Of a stretch of DNA of 64,000 nucleotides, positions 1 to 10,225 are shown in pieces. The DNA is from Pisolithus tinctorius (lineage: Eukaryota > Basidiomycota > Agaricomycetes > Boletales > Pisolithaceae): assembly GCA_024663395.1 (NCBI GenBank), contig JANFAH010000048.1, positions 1 to 64,000 on the forward strand, in the 5' to 3' direction. The notes below the pieces were generated by a model. That model ran no database searches. It had not been told where the DNA came from and was given only the letters and a program-made list of their open reading frames with translations. The stretch's first letter is position 1, and every line of letters begins with the position of its first letter. The translations under genes were made by a program, and so were the position numbers.

Positions 1-728
1 GTTTTGATTACATAATATGCCTCTGTTAGGCAGAATGTTTTTTCCTCTTCACACCTCAGTCTTTGACAAATTTGAGACTGAGGTGAGGACATTCATTTAC
101 TATACCAAAGCCCTCTGGGCACTCCTGGACACATTTGGAGAAAACATGTGATGTTTTTTTTTTTTTTTTTTTTTTTTTTTTGGGGGGGGGGGACAAAGTC
201 ACCAGACATGATTTATAACACAAAATGTATCTATGGAGTTGTGTCTAATATGTTGGAAAATCTGTATATTAATTTCAATGCATCACAAGTGATTGCAATG
301 CCCACAATCAAATACATAATTAAAATGGCAATGCAATACTAAAGTTTTCTACATAATTGGACTTACAATAGGCATTGCTATGGCATAGCAAGGTAATATT
401 TGGGGGTCAATAGTACAAACATAGTGCCATCACCCCTACATTGCAATGCAATCATAATGTAATTATAATGATTGTTATGATAGCCTTGTCATGTGACAAA
501 CATCCAGACCCTGGGCACTGCCATCCTACCATAATCGGACTTGCAATGTATTGCAACAAGAGCTGAGGATTGCAATACACTTCAGACTAAGGCAACAAAA
601 ATTTTATATTATATTATCTTTTGTAATCTTATCTTATCACCTGACCACAATTCTATTCTATTCTGATTTTGATCTATCTTATCTTTGTCTACTACATGCT
701 ATGCTATTAGTATCACCTTACATGGAAA
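1..728. other. Non-coding AT-rich flank
   Basis: I see no supportable gene here. The stretch is AT-rich and CpG-poor with short degenerate repeats of 'attgcaatg' type. The open frames present are short and partly composed of homopolymer, so they are not credible proteins. It lies beyond the 3' end of the minus-strand LINE. Confidence 0.5.
154..192. repeat. Poly-T/poly-G homopolymer tract
   Basis: A run of 28 T is followed directly by 11 G. On the minus strand this reads poly-C then poly-A. It could be an old poly(A) tail of a retroposed sequence with an expanded C run, or an assembly or sequencing artefact at a homopolymer. Confidence 0.8.
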
Positions 729-915
729 TCTTTTTTTTTTTTTTTTTGGTGGACATAAAGCTACAAGGCAACTGACCATGTCAGCCCCTATGTAGCATTT
801 GGGAATTTCACCCAGGAAGCATAAATAGGACATAAGCATATTTATCATAAGTAACCCGCCAAAAACACCCAGGGGAAATGCTTTATACACACTGGTTAAG
901 GTAGTGTGGGACTCC

Positions 916-1710
916 TCACCTTGTTGGTAACCATCTACCACACCCCAGAGGGCACTGAGGTGTAATACCCACTAAAACCCCTGACTTCCAGATCCAATTG
1001 TCTGGAAGATTTTCCTCATTGAGCAATGTACCTTGCCAAGTTTGGAGGACTAAGTCTAGTTTCAGAGCTTTATTTCCATAGTGTAGGGTATCCATCTGTA
1101 AACAGTCGAACTTTAGTCTGAGATTAATAGTGTGTACCCATTTATTATGTATTTTGTCATTGGATGGGATGCTTTCGAGCATTCCTTTATTAATGACCCA
1201 ATCACAACATAGTTTCCATATTAGGTGAGCAGATTCTAGGGTTAGGGTCTTAAACAGTCTGTTATCTCCTTCCAGTTTCTTTCCTTTGTGATGGAAATTT
1301 GCATGGCTGGTGCTGAGAATGGTGCCAAAACTCAGGGTGGGCCATTTTGCACTGCACATTGACCATAGGCACTCTGCCAATGGCCATATTGTAGTGATGA
1401 ATGGTGAGCATGGACATTCTATTAGAATGTGTGATATTGATTCTGTTTTGCTGCACAGGATACAAATCCCCCTCATTTCATAAGATGGTATCTTAAGCCA
1501 GTAATCACTGACTTTGTAGCATCCATGTAGGCATTTCCAGAGGAAATTATGGATTTTGGTGGGTATGTCTTTGTCTCTTATGCTTTTCCATAGATCTGCT
1601 GCAGGTGGAGTGCTTCCCCACAAGCTTTGCACCACATGTTGGGCTATGGCTAGGTTAATCCTTGTTTGCCTGTTCATGTCCTTGCTATTTGTGAGGTGGT
1701 GAGCAATCAA
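916..1710 (-). pseudogene. LINE ORF2 C-terminus (zf-RVT-like)
   Basis: This 264-residue frame resembles the C-terminal zf-RVT region found after RNase H in many LINE ORF2 proteins. It has the characteristic run of 'IHNFLWKCLHG' followed by Cys-x2-Cys and His-x4-Cys ligands ('CILCSKTESISHILIEC'). It is collinear with the RNase H remnant just upstream on the minus strand and ends about 170 bp before the poly(A) tail. It is a fragment of the dead LINE, not an independent gene. The presumed role is nucleic-acid binding during target-primed reverse transcription. Confidence 0.65.
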
Positions 1711-1845
1711 GGCATGATGGAAGTCTCATTGTGAACCTGTTGATAGTCATAGCCCTCAGATGGAGAAGTTTGGGTCAAAAGAAGTGTTGGCAGTTGACAT
1801 GGAAGGGGAGACTAGGGCTAGTTTGGCCATGCTGGATGCCACTGA

Positions 1846-2569
1846 TCATTCTATGCTAGGAGTATTCAAGCTCCAAGCTTGGAGGTATGTGTGAGTGCTA
1901 CATTGTTGCAGCAGTGCTACTAGGGTGCAGTATAAATGGGCATTGTTGCAGTTGTACCAATTGTGATCTTCATTTTTGGGTAGGTTTACAGTTAGGTTTT
2001 TGATGATTGATAGAGAGCTAATATGGGCTATCAAGGGAGCAGAGTGATCAATCTTCTTGGTCATTTCTAGGATGACACTCAGGGGACTGGTTTTGCTGGT
2101 TGCATGATTGTTGGCCATGCAAATGGTCATATTATGTGGGTTGTTGTGTGCAAAGAAGGCACTTCCACTGGAGATTCATTCTCCATCATTGTTGATTGTT
2201 TTGTGAGAACCATATGATATTCTTATCGTGGGGCAGTCTATGGTGCCTTGTGCAATCTGTTGGGTTGCCAGCAACTCTGTCCATGGCTGTGGAGGGCACA
2301 GTATGTGAAAGGCGATTTTGATAGGATTGGTCTCAGTGAGGACTCCTTCGAGGAGTGCATGGTTTTGAGTGAGTTCTTCCTTTGATAGATCAGGGTTCAT
2401 TCTATTGGAGATGGGTAGTGGTGACCATTTGGCTGGCACACACATGGTGATGTCTGAGGCAGTTTCTACACATCTGAATGGTTTTAGGCAATTGGCCAAG
2501 TTGCAGAGGGTGATGCATTGTTTGCAGTCGCAGGATCCTATGTGTCTGTGGGTGGCATTGAAGGGCATA
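1846..2569 (-). pseudogene. LINE ORF2 connector and RNase H remnant
   Basis: Two minus-strand frames (2568-2176 and 2130-1846) continue ORF2. The first has a Cys-rich connector ('GSCDCKQC'), and its end resembles the start of a type I RNase H core. The second has the 'NEDHNWYNCNNAHLY' block that is usual near the end of RNase H domains in basidiomycete LINEs. A frameshift separates them and the catalytic acidic residues cannot be confirmed, so the domain is inactive. Its upstream end joins in frame to the sequence at 4720 if the foldback insertion is removed. Confidence 0.55.
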
Positions 2570-4718
2570 CAATGAGGAACAAAAGTGTTGCAATGTTTGT
2601 GAGGTGTGACTTGTTGCTGATGTAGCTCAGGCTATTCTGCACAGATAATCATGATACCTATACCATTGGAAAGGGGTGACTCTAAGCTTTCCAGAGCACT
2701 AAGGTGTAGTCAGAAAAAAGCAATACATGCTGAGATACACCCTATTCTTTCCAAAAGGTGCATTACAACACTTTTGTCCCTGACTGGTGAAATTGTGAAA
2801 TGTGACCTTTTGATGGGATTGAGGGCATGGAGGATGGGAAAAAATGATTACATAATAAACCACATGATCAACCAGATGATTTGTCAGCATGTAAACAATG
2901 ACAAACATTGAACTTGTACCATTAATCCTCCCTCTTTTACCACAACTCATGAAATCATCTCTCTAGCTCACATGGTCATTTTCTCATGGAATTCTTTTCA
3001 AATACTGGTGGCCACCACAGTGTCATCAGTATAACATGCTCTCAGAACCATCAGTCCCTTAAAAAACCTGCTGTCAGTCATTTCCTGGACTGTTTCCCCC
3101 CCATGCCTGATGTGTTCTGGGACTAATCAGTACTTGGAAGGCTGAAAATGTTATGGAGGTCAATCTGGCACTTCAGAACATGATGTAAAAACCAGTCCCC
3201 TCTCAGCCAATGCATTTCTGGCACAGGAACACTGATATGGAAGTTGGGGTGAGGCAAAACCTCCTTGTGCTCTGAGCACCATAAGAGGGTTCACTAGATC
3301 TTGCTCTGATCTGAACTGTAGATGACTGGGGAAGGATTATTTGGTCATATGTGACCAAAGGCAATATTCAGGGCTGGATGGAAGCACAGGATTCTGCTCC
3401 ATGGCAGTTCAGTAGCATATCCTCCTGATGACACCCAGGGGTAAAGAGGATTTTGTCTTGCCCTAACTTCCATACCACTGTCCCTGTGCCAGAAATGCAT
3501 TGGCTGAGAGGGGACTGGTTTTTACATCATGTTCTGAAGTGCCAGATTGACCTCCATAACATTTTCAGCCTTCCAAGTACTGATTAGTCCCAGAACACAT
3601 CAGGCATGGGGGGGAAACAGTCCAGGAAATGACTGACAGCAGGTTTTTTAAGGGACTGATGGTTCTGAGAGCATGTTATACTGATGACACTGTGGTGGCC
3701 ACCAGTATTTGAAAAGAATTCCATGAGAAAATGACCATGTGAGCTAGAGAGATGATTTCATGAGTTGTGGTAAAAGAGGGAGGATTAATGGTACAAGTTC
3801 AATGTTTGTCATTGTTTACATGCTGACAAATCATCTGGTTGATCATGTGGTTTATTATGTAATCATTTTTTCCCATCCTCCATGCCCTCAATCCCATCAA
3901 AAGGTCACATTTCACAATTTCACCAGTCAGGGACAAAAGTGTTGTAATGCACCTTTTGGAAAGAATAGGGTGTATCTCAGCATGTATTGCTTTTTTCTGA
4001 CTACACCTTAGTGCTCTGGAAAGCTTAGAGTCACCCCTTTCCAATGGTATAGGTATCATGATTATCTGTGCAGAATAGCCTGAGTGTCATGACCATGCCC
4101 AGACCACCCCAGACTGGCTCTACCCTGGTCTTGACTGGTCCCATCCAACCCTTTCCCCAGTCCTGGCCTTAACCCTTTGACCCAGAAACGTGTTAGCTCG
4201 CGAGGCACTGCAAGGCAGTGCCCAGTCGAGTTGTCCCCTCAGTTGGTACTGGGCTGGTGTAACACCTGGCCCAGCCACATGTCCTGCCCCGGTTCCTGGT
4301 AATCCCTTGTCATAGTCCTTGCTTGATAAGATTCTTTGTAACACTAATTACCAATCATCGCTATACCGGTGCAGACCGGTCTCTGGTGCTACGTTACACT
4401 TAGGTTACTTCTAGTATTTAAGCCATAGGATATTCTGTTTAGCCTCAGTCTGAAATCAAACTAGTTCTCGTCTTAACCCAGTCTCCCTCGTCCTCTGTCT
4501 TCTATCTCTCAACCAGACTATGGCCCACACAAGGGAATAGCGCTGCACCCTCAGTCACTAAGTCCAATAGTCCAAAACCCTTAGTATCTTGTATTACCCT
4601 CTGACCCCCAACCGGACTCCAGACCGGCCTTGGACCGGTAAGGACCCAGACTTAACACTGAGCTACATCAGCAACAAGTCACACCTCATAAACATTGCAA
4701 CACTTTTGTCCCTCACTG
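2570..4718. mobile_element. Palindromic foldback element 1 (TA target, Tc1/mariner-like)
   Basis: This is a giant inverted repeat: arms of about 690-700 bp (roughly 2570-3260, and 3450-4718 excluding the inserted LTR) surround a spacer of about 190 bp. The tips read 'CA(A/G)TGAGG(G/A)ACAAAAGTG' and the element is flanked by TA dinucleotides at 2568-2569 and 4719-4720. That matches the Tc1/mariner superfamily. It has no transposase; the open frames at 2651-2950 and 3760-4059 are mirror images of each other and are not genes. Without the inserted LTR and its duplication it is about 1571 bp. It sits in the LINE. Confidence 0.85.
4085..4657 (+). mobile_element. Solo LTR, Ty3/Gypsy family C
   Basis: The 573-bp sequence starts TGTCA and ends TTAACA and has a perfect 5-bp target-site duplication, CTGAG, at 4080-4084 and 4658-4662. 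It matches the LTRs of copy C (25506-26065 and 40853-41429). It contains the hairpin GGCACTGC/GCAGTGCC (4204-4222), a CGG-N6-CCG dyad near 4366, a TATTTAAG box near 4416 and the 'AGTCTGAAAT' start-of-transcript motif near 4447. It lies in the right arm of foldback element 1. It keeps more CpG than the LTRs of copy C, so it is younger. Confidence 0.9.
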
Positions 4719-4720
4719 TA

Positions 4721-5690
4721 TGGGCTAGTGCCTGTTCCTCTCTCACTCTCATTATATTGTGGTGGTCTCTAATGCACTGAGTGTAGAAGTAGTTGTTCAG
4801 TTTATTCAGTCTGGGGAGGGCACCCATATGAAACCATATTGGCATTGCTTCAAGTACATCAGGGTGGAAGTGTAATGCATCTAGTTTCAAGTTATATTTC
4901 TTAGCTAGTGTGATACAGTGGTTTAGCAGGGGGGGTAGTCTAGATTTCATGATTGGCCAGGATTGGAGGAAATAGTTTGTCCTGGTGTTGGGTTTCAAAG
5001 TGGGGGATGGAGCCATGGCTTTTTGTAAGAGTTCATGGGTGAAGGCTGCCCATGCTGGGGGGTTGGATGATAGTGGTTTCTTCAACCAGACTATTTCTAT
5101 TGCTTCATTTTGAAGCTTGAGGCTTAGGATACCTTTGCTGCCTAGGGTAATAGGAGTGCATAGGGTATCAAAATTGATGTTTGACTTGCTGTTCGAATCC
5201 CAAGCAAAGTGTTTCAGTTGTTTGGTAAGGAAGTCTTCTATGTTTTTTGGCATTCCTTGGATGCATGTGAGATATTGGGTCATGGATCTGAAAGTCCATT
5301 GGATTATTGTCCTCCTACCTTTGATTGAAGGGTTGTGGGTGTTCCATTTCCACAGGCATGATTCCAATTTTTTGAGGACTGGCAACCATACCAATGGTTC
5401 ATTCACTTTATTTCCAAGCCAGGCTCCAAGTATGCAGATTGCCTGACTGTCATGTGCTATTCTGACACTCAGTGGGAAAGCCATGGATGTGGGGTTCAAT
5501 TTCAAGGATTCAGCTAGTGAAAGGCAGTAGTCAGGGGTGCCAATTGGTATGACTTTGGTTTTATCAATGTTAAACTTGGCTCTGGAGGCACAGCACCATT
5601 TAGACAGAATATTGTTAAGTACATTTACATCATCTGTGGTGGACAGGTATATGGTGGTATTGTTGGTGAACATTGAGACTATCAATCAGT
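4721..5690 (-). pseudogene. LINE reverse transcriptase, C-terminal half, catalytic Asp lost
   Basis: The minus-strand frame (to 5685) begins just at the RT catalytic box. Where LINE RTs have F-x-D-D, this copy reads F-T-N-N, so both catalytic aspartates are replaced by asparagine. That is what two G-to-A changes would give. The following thumb region (Trp-Cys, 'AKFNIDKTKVIPIG') is typical of Agaricomycete LINE ORF2. The last 18 or so residues of the open frame are not LINE sequence but the tip of the inserted foldback element. The protein cannot have been active. Confidence 0.75.
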
Positions 5691-5814
5691 GTAGGGTTCT
5701 GGGGGATTTGAAGCCTGATAGGGTAGAGCACCTGATCATTTCAGTGAGGGGTTCAATCGCAATATTAAAAAGAAGTCAGGAGAGGGGGTTGCCTTGACAT
5801 ACTCCTCTGGTGAC

Positions 5815-6596
5815 TCAGAAGCTTGAGCTAGCTTCACCATTCACCATGATGATTGTTTCTGCTGCTTTGTAGAGGGATTTTATGGTGTTTCTAAAGGAGG
5901 GCAGGAGGCTGTATTTGTCCAGTACTTTCCATAGGTAGTCATGCATGACCTTGTCATAGGCTTTCTCCTGGTCCAGAGCAATTATGGTGCCATTTTCCTC
6001 AGTTGCTTTGGCATAGTGTAGGATCATTTGTGTGAGGCAGATTTGGTCTGTGATGCTTCTGCCTGATTTTTGTGGATGATTAGTGGAGTGGTGCATGCTA
6101 AACATAAAGCCAGTATCTTTGTGAAAAGCTTGTAGTCAGTGTTAAGTAGTGTTATCGGTCTGTAGTTAGTGATCTCCTGTCTGTCTTTCTTTTTGTAGAG
6201 GGGGCATATCCAACCTTTGGAAAAACCTGTAGTAGGGTCGACCCCATTATGTTGTATGTCATTGAAAACCAGGGACAGGCATTCTGATAGACAGAAAGTG
6301 TCGGCAGCTGCATTTCCAGGTGCATCATTGTCATCTGATGATGGGAGAGCTGCCAGCCACTTCCAGAATTCATATGGTAGACTGTCTAAGCCAGCTGCTT
6401 TTCTGCAGGGTAGTTGTTGTAGCATAGTATCAATTTCAGTCTGGGATACTTTTTTGTCTAGGGTTTTGACTTTGTCTGGCAGGAGGCTAACTTCAATGTA
6501 TTCTAGGACTTCTTCTATTGCCCGCTCACATTCATCTTGGGGGCAGAGATCAGCCTGTTGGAGGTCATCATAGAAGGACCTGGTTATTGAGGCCAT
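5815..6596 (-). pseudogene. LINE reverse transcriptase, fingers and palm
   Basis: Two overlapping minus-strand frames (6596-6024 and 6105-5815) cover the N-terminal RT blocks. They show 'RKAAGLDSLPYEFWK', then 'YKKKDRQEITNYRPITLLN' and, after a frameshift near 6060-6100, the palm motif 'IALDQEKAYDKV' holding the first catalytic Asp. This order is diagnostic of non-LTR retrotransposon RT. The frameshift and downstream stops mark it as dead. It continues into the 4721-5690 fragment. Confidence 0.8.
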
Positions 6597-7537
6597 CTCA
6601 TCTGCCTTGTGCAGTATTTTGGGTTGTCTGGCAACAATGACAAGTTGTGCAGTTCAATCATAACATCATTGGGTTTGATATCCCTTCTGGATTTTGCCCA
6701 TAGTTTGCTTGTTGGGGATTCACATTCTATGCATACTCTGAGTGACATGTGATCTCATATATTAGTGTGTCATACCAATCTTAATCGTTTAATATCCTCC
6801 TGGAGTTTGGTGACTTCACACAGAGTTGTGTCGTTCAAGGTGGAGTGGAGCTTTTCCTGTAGGTCAGATATCTTTTTCGATATGGTGGGTAGAAGGGTGC
6901 AAGCGCAGTTGCACAGTATTCATATGACTCTGTCTTTGAAAGACTTGAAGATTTCCTGAGGATTCTTTGAGGTGGAGCAATTGGATGTGTTGCATGTGTT
7001 AAGTTTGTGAGATAGGTTGATCGCCTCTTTTTCTATTTCTGTGCAAATGCTGTTATCTTTCAGAAGATCCAGGTTTAGGGTCCAGTGGCCTTTACCTATA
7101 AATGGTAGGCTATGTTTTGATATTCAGACTGAGATCATCTCATGGTCAGTATGGATGGTGGGAGGGTCTATTGACCATTCTTTGCAAAAAGGGATCATAC
7201 TTTTGAGAGTGTAGATACAGTCAATTCAGGAGACTTGTCCACCCTTTCTGGCAGATTGAGCATAGGTGAATGCTAAGTCAGAAGGATTTGTCTGATGCCA
7301 GCCATCCTGCAGATTGAGGTGGGATTTTAGGGCTCTGAGGGCATTTACTGCATTGGTGTGGTCCGAGTGTGCAGGTAGTCAGTCGATTGAGTCCTCTACA
7401 ATGTTGAAATTGCCTAGCAGCATGTCCGGTTGAGGTAGGTTGATTATATTATCATGGATTGTTTCCCAGAACCACTGGTTTTCTGATGGGTCATTTGGGG
7501 CATATATGTTCAGGATATTTAGTTTCTCCTGTTGGTA

Positions 7538-7906
7538 TCAGGGCATTGATATTAGTAATGCTCTTCTGGGCATTATATTATGGGTCTTCACCTCATGCAT
7601 CTTTACTAGGCATTTGTTGAGGGCAATAGCAACACCTCTTGCCAAGGGGTGGTCAGGGTCAGTGCTGGTAATGATATGTAATGTGTCTATGAAGGTGTCG
7701 TTAAGGGAGGCTGCCTGAGTTTCATCTAAGTGAGTCTCCTGTAGGGCTAGTATTGCCAGGTGGTCATCTCTCATCTGCTGGTTGATGTGGAGCCATTTAT
7801 CGTTGCCTTCATGGAAGTGACCTTCATTCAAGGAGGCTACTTTGATGTTGGAGTGTATGCATTTATTCATTGTCTGTTGTGCTTGTGGAGGGGCAGGAGA
7901 CATCAT
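7538..7906 (-). pseudogene. LINE apurinic-like endonuclease, N-terminal part
   Basis: The frame contains 'IKVASLN' and 'LAILALQETHLDE'. These correspond to the Asn- and Glu-containing first motifs of the EEP-family endonuclease that nicks the target in LINE retrotransposition. The rest of the domain (about 7530-6600) is present only as broken frames. The sequence upstream on this strand (8384-7949) is Pro/Ser/Thr-rich and may be the ORF2 leader or the ORF1-ORF2 junction. Confidence 0.65.
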
Positions 7907-8754
7907 GCGAAGGCATGCACTTTGTGTGCAGGGAGGGGAGTGTCTATGTCAGCCAGGTGGCCTGGGGGTCGGTTGTGTGATGGTCATGTTCTGACCTCTG
8001 TTCACTGGGGATTGGTTTTGCCCTGGGATGGGATGTGCCTGTGTTGGTGTGACTGCAGGAGTCATGTAGCACAGTGTTTCACTACTGGGTGATGGAGTGG
8101 TAGAATTGTGGCCACTCACTGAGGATCTGCCCAGACTCCCAGTCCCATCATCAAGGGTGGGATCAGCAGCTAAGATCTCTGTTCTCTCTCTGGGACTGGG
8201 AGGGAAGAGGTAGCCATTGTTGGAGGGAGTGCTGGGTGTATATTCTCTGTGTGTATTCATGTGTATGGTCAGTAATTACCTTACCTGAAGAGTGACTAGC
8301 CCTCCAAGAAGGGCTGGAGTTACCATCCAGCTGCATCTGGGCTTGTGCTTCAGCTGGGTTTGATAACTTGAGGGGAGAGGTCATGCTTCAACACTAAGCT
8401 CAGTCCAGAGACCAATGGCATCCAGGGCTTTCCTGTGCTCTGACTGAAGTTGGAGCCAGTAGATTTGGGCCCTTGTTGATGTGGGGATATCATGCTTTCC
8501 AGGGTATATCCTTGGAGGCTATTCATCCCTCAATGGTGAGTAGCTGCACTTGTGGGAATGGTCACCACATTTAGAGATCTTAGGACGAGTTATTTGGCAT
8601 CTTAGAGTATCATGAGCAAGAGAGATAGGGTTATGAGAACATTAGTAGATTTGGCAGGTTTATGTGTGTTTTGTAAGGGACACAGATACTGATTGTAATG
8701 ACATAGATGGCATGTAGTTAACGGATTGGCATAGTAGTGGTTCCTAGCCTGAGA

Positions 8755-9882
8755 TTAGTAACACAGTCCTCCTCTGGAGGATCTGCCATGAGGGGTACCC
8801 CTTCCACCTCTGATGGAGTTGTAGCCTCTGGCTGGTTTGGGGGTGGAGGTTAACTGGGAAGGGAGGGAGGCTGTGAGCTGGGGTTTGGGCCCAAGCCACC
8901 CTGGAATTGTGGGAAAGGGGCAAAGACTGGTCAGGTGGTCAAGTGACTTACATCCCATGCATCTAAACTGTTTCTTGCTGAGGTGGACTACCCCCATGCT
9001 GTGGTCCTCTGAGTGGAAATGTAGGTTGTGGATGAGGCAGTGCCAGAGAAAGTGCTTTTCGAGGGTTAGGAAGGTGGGGGTGTAGGAGCAGTAGATGTTC
9101 CAGAGCATTTGTTTGCATGTGATGTTATTGGCAATACAGATGCTGGTGATGTGGATTGAGTTGATTAAGGTGGGTAGCACATCAGGGTTTGGGTCTAAAC
9201 CTTTGATGAAATCTGGGATGAGATCATCAGATTGCATAGCATGTTTGACAACATCTGCAACTATGGCATTGCTTTCTGGGGAGTCAGGGAGAGTGAAGTT
9301 TTCGAGGGTACAGAGGAAGGTGGGAGTAGGTTGGGCGAAAGGGAGTGTAAAAACTGTGATATCAGGGGTAGAGATGACTTGGAGGTTGACTAGAAAGGAC
9401 ATAGCCTCCTGGGATAGGCCTGAGATAAGGAAGTGCCAAGGTGGAGGGTTGCGCTCCATGGTGAAGGTGCTGTCCTGCTGAGGGGTGCTGATGATGAGGT
9501 TTGTGGATGTGTCCTTCCCAACTACCCATTGAACCAATGTTCTTAGTTTTGACCACATGGCCTCCACATCATGTTCAAATTTCGTCCTCCAGGGACTTAC
9601 CCAGGCTTTGGGGCCTGGTTTGTTCATCCAGGTGGTCAGAAGCATTTCATTGAGGCCATCGGTGATGGGATCACAGATCTGGGGTATGGAGAAGCCATTT
9701 GGCAGGTGTGGAGTGATCTCTAGGAGTGGCATAGCTATGTGATGTGAGTAGCATATATGCCTTTGGGTACTAGGTGACACACCTAGTTGTGGTGGGGTTA
9801 CTTGTGGGGTAGTCTCTGCTGCAGCCACAGGGGGGGATGTATTTGGCATTGGAGGCAGAGGCCCAGAGGGCTGGGGTGGCAC
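8755..9882 (-). CDS. LINE ORF1 (gag-like, CCHC zinc knuckle)
   Basis: This is a 375-residue uninterrupted frame. It has a Pro-rich N-terminus (residues 1-40), a central region without recognisable motifs, one CCHC knuckle ('CMGCKSLDHLTSLC', C-x2-C-x4-H-x4-C, about residues 305-318), and a Gly/Arg-rich tail ('GGRGTPHGRSSRGG'). This matches the RNA-binding ORF1 protein of Tad1/I-like LINEs. It lies upstream of the endonuclease on the same strand. The start is uncertain: an upstream Pro-rich frame at 10332-10087 might be an earlier part of it. The frame is open although the partner ORF2 is dead. Confidence 0.6.
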   Translation of the reverse strand: MPPQPSGPLPPMPNTSPPVAAAETTPQVTPPQLGVSPSTQRHICYSHHIAMPLLEITPHLPNGFSIPQICDPITDGLNEMLLTTWMNKPGPKAWVSPWRTKFEHDVEAMWSKLRTLVQWVVGKDTSTNLIISTPQQDSTFTMERNPPPWHFLISGLSQEAMSFLVNLQVISTPDITVFTLPFAQPTPTFLCTLENFTLPDSPESNAIVADVVKHAMQSDDLIPDFIKGLDPNPDVLPTLINSIHITSICIANNITCKQMLWNIYCSYTPTFLTLEKHFLWHCLIHNLHFHSEDHSMGVVHLSKKQFRCMGCKSLDHLTSLCPFPTIPGWLGPKPQLTASLPSQLTSTPKPARGYNSIRGGRGTPHGRSSRGGLCY

Positions 9883-10225
9883 TTCATGGCAGGGTGAGAG
9901 GTCATAGCACAGCTCTCAGACTAACAGCATACCTGTGATGGGACCTTCCCTGTGATGGGCCTGTGTCATTCTCACTTCCATCTTCTGGATATTCTTGACA
10001 ACACTTCTGTGATCAGTGGTGGGGGTGGCAGTGGGAGTGCAGGGTTGGAGAGTGGTTGTGGGAGGAACCATGTTGTAGATGATGTGCTACCAGAGCAGGA
10101 CCATGCACAGCTCATGGAGGAGATGAGCAAGGTGAGTTGTCAGGCAGTGATGAGGGAGGAAGAGGTGAATACTCAGATGCTGGAAGGGGTTGATGAGCAT
10201 TGTGGGTGTTTGGTGCTGCACAGCC

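Larger units (their letters stand above)
731..9882 (-). mobile_element. Decayed LINE (non-LTR retrotransposon)
   Basis: Minus-strand remains occur in LINE order: ORF1 with a CCHC knuckle, an apurinic-type endonuclease start, reverse transcriptase, RNase H, then a cysteine/histidine zf-RVT-like tail. It ends in 17 T on the plus strand (731-747), which is a poly(A) tail on the element strand. The organisation is like fungal Tad1/I-type LINEs. ORF2 is broken by many stops and frameshifts, so the copy is dead. A foldback element at 2570-4718 interrupts it; removing that insertion and one TA rejoins the reading frame. The 5' boundary is uncertain and may extend to about 10.3 kb. Confidence 0.8.

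Noticed and set aside
2651..4059. Identical small proteins on opposite strands (86 and 83 residues)
   Set aside because: They are mirror copies created by the palindromic arms of the foldback element, without coding evidence.
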